A stretch of DNA of 5,887 nt, from NCBI GenBank assembly GCA_009697555.1, contig WLQV01000074.1, positions 1-5,887 of the forward strand, in the 5' to 3' direction. This DNA comes from Actinomycetota bacterium. GTDB taxonomy: Bacteria; Actinomycetota; Actinomycetes; Nanopelagicales; Nanopelagicaceae. Below, one piece after another: positions 4,941 through 5,887 of this stretch; within the stretch, counting starts at the first letter, position 1; every line of letters begins with the position of its first letter. The notes below the pieces were generated by a model. It was given only the letters and a program-made list of their open reading frames with translations. It made no database searches and had not been told where the DNA came from. A program made the position numbers and the translations under genes.

Positions 4941-5887
4941 AGTCGGTGTTCTAGCTTTCCACTTGCCGCACTTCGATAAGCAACATCGAGTGCTTCAACG
5001 CTGCGCGCACCAAGCTCGCCCGGTGAATAGTTTCTAAACTTCTCACCTTTGCCAGCACTCACGAGCGCTTCGATGGGTCCGACGCAGTTGTACTTGCCAT
5101 CATCATCGCCAACAGTGACGCGGTAATTCTCACCTTTGGAGTAGAGCCAGACTGCAGCGCGCTCAACATCGACGAGTAATTGTCCTTCATCGCCAATTGC
5201 ACGCACTTCAATCACATGTTGCTTCTTATGCGCCTCAACGTGTGATGAGCCTCCAGCCATCGAACCAATTGCGCCATTATCGAAGCGATAGGAGATTGCA
5301 TCGTGTAGCTCAACTGGTGCGTTCATCGGCGCGCTCATCATGGCAAAACCAGATTCCACTCGCGCCTCGGTGAGCCACAAACTCATACCAAGTGCATGTG
5401 TGAGTTGTGCTTGGCCATAACCGCCACCGGAGAATTTCGGATCAGTCCACGTGCGTTGTTCGGGAAGTGTTTCAGGTGCGGCATCGGGATAAGCACCAGT
5501 ATTAGATAACAACTCTCGCGTCATCGATGACATGTGCACTGTCATCTGTTCGAGATTGCCGATTCCATGTTTTTCCATCAATTCTTTTGCTTGCACCATC
5601 ATCGGAAAGTAATTCCAACCAAAGGCGATAATTAAATGGCGATCGACTCGCTTTGCAATCGCATCGAGATCCCAGGCTTCTTTCGGATCAATCGTGACTG
5701 GTTTTTCACAGAGGACATGTGCGCCAGCTTCCAGTGCGGCTTTGGCATGTTCGTGATGGAATCCAGTTGGCGATCCAATAACGCAGATATCAATTCCCGC
5801 GTTGATGACATCGCGATAATCCTCTGATGCGACTTTAAATCCATACTCATCTTGAATTTTCTTAAGCGTCTCAGCGCCAAGGCGTGA
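4937..5887 (-). CDS. Gfo/Idh/MocA family NAD(P)-dependent oxidoreductase (5' partial)
   Basis: The frame is open from the right edge of the window to TAG at 4937-4939, giving 316 visible residues. An internal Met at 5602 is not the start, because the 95 codons upstream encode the conserved Rossmann half. That half reads D-I-C-V-I-G-S-P-T-G-F-H-H-E-H (visible 33-47), A-L-E-A-G-A-H-V-L-C-E-K-P (51-63) and I-I-A-F-G-W-N (86-92). The E-K-P lysine (visible 62) is the usual catalytic/cofactor lysine. Only about 30-40 N-terminal residues, with the GxGxxG loop, should be missing. The C-terminal domain has G-G-G-Y-G-Q-A-Q-L-T-H (His at visible 164) and ends with a family-typical Y-R-S-A-A-S-G-K. The aspartate normally four residues before that histidine is alanine here. 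Members oxidise or reduce sugars, inositols and related polyols with NAD(P). Its convergent overlap with the isomerase-like gene suggests related sugar metabolism, but the substrate is unknown. Confidence 0.9.
   Translation of the reverse strand, partial: SRLGAETLKKIQDEYGFKVASEDYRDVINAGIDICVIGSPTGFHHEHAKAALEAGAHVLCEKPVTIDPKEAWDLDAIAKRVDRHLIIAFGWNYFPMMVQAKELMEKHGIGNLEQMTVHMSSMTRELLSNTGAYPDAAPETLPEQRTWTDPKFSGGGYGQAQLTHALGMSLWLTEARVESGFAMMSAPMNAPVELHDAISYRFDNGAIGSMAGGSSHVEAHKKQHVIEVRAIGDEGQLLVDVERAAVWLYSKGENYRVTVGDDDGKYNCVGPIEALVSAGKGEKFRNYSPGELGARSVEALDVAYRSAASGKLEHRL

Noticed and set aside
5602..5602. Met at 5602 as start of the minus-strand oxidoreductase
   Set aside because: The frame stays open to the window edge and the upstream 95 codons encode the conserved E-K-P Rossmann region, so this Met is internal.
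5632..5880. 82-codon minus-strand ORF and the plus-strand ORF at 5636-5827
   Set aside because: Both are out-of-frame shadows of the oxidoreductase N-terminal half and show no domain, signal or start-site support.
1..5887. Defence system, mobile element, CRISPR array, tRNA or phage gene
   Set aside because: No repeat arrays, transposase or integrase motifs, nuclease/helicase motifs or tRNA-like cloverleaf were seen on either strand; all space is taken by ordinary metabolic, membrane and secreted-protein genes.

Overview
The window looks like chromosomal DNA from a small-genome actinobacterium with an unusually low GC content for that phylum. A freshwater acI/Nanopelagicales-type organism is my best guess. 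This is inferred from the compact layout, the mid-range base composition, start codons that appear to be leaderless behind TANNNT -10 boxes, and a secreted enzyme carrying a short paired-cysteine module of a kind I associate with these bacteria. No rRNA or marker gene is present to prove it.

Layout. Positions 2-184 (+) hold the last 60 codons of a GHKL-type ATPase, probably a sensor kinase tail. It converges on a TRIC/UPF0126 seven-helix membrane protein (202-801, -). Only 22 bp separate that gene's start from a divergent secreted alpha/beta-hydrolase (824-2020, +). The 22 bp contain a perfect 10-bp palindrome that supplies a -10 hexamer to each strand at identical distances, so both genes appear to be leaderless and driven by one symmetric bidirectional promoter. 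The hydrolase converges on a two-gene minus-strand operon: a zinc-dependent NAD-type dehydrogenase (2418-3428) followed, with a TAATG overlap, by a small secreted four-cysteine protein of unknown function (2044-2418). Divergent from the dehydrogenase is an L-arabinose/L-fucose isomerase-like enzyme (3495-4940, +), again with a TANNNT box at exactly -12 to -7. Its stop codon overlaps the stop of a convergent Gfo/Idh/MocA oxidoreductase (4937-5887, -), whose N-terminus lies beyond the window edge.

How the genes fit together. The dehydrogenase, the isomerase-like enzyme and the Gfo/Idh/MocA oxidoreductase form a plausible sugar or polyol catabolic neighbourhood: polyol/ketose redox, aldose/ketose isomerisation, and sugar or inositol-type oxidation. 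No transporter, kinase or regulator is in view, so the substrate cannot be fixed. The TRIC protein and the secreted hydrolase share a promoter region but have no obvious functional link.

There is almost no non-coding DNA: gaps are about 17, 22, 23 and 66 bp, with overlaps at the other two junctions. I see no RNA gene, mobile element, CRISPR array, phage or defence system. The most distinctive signal is the palindromic bidirectional leaderless promoter at 808-817.
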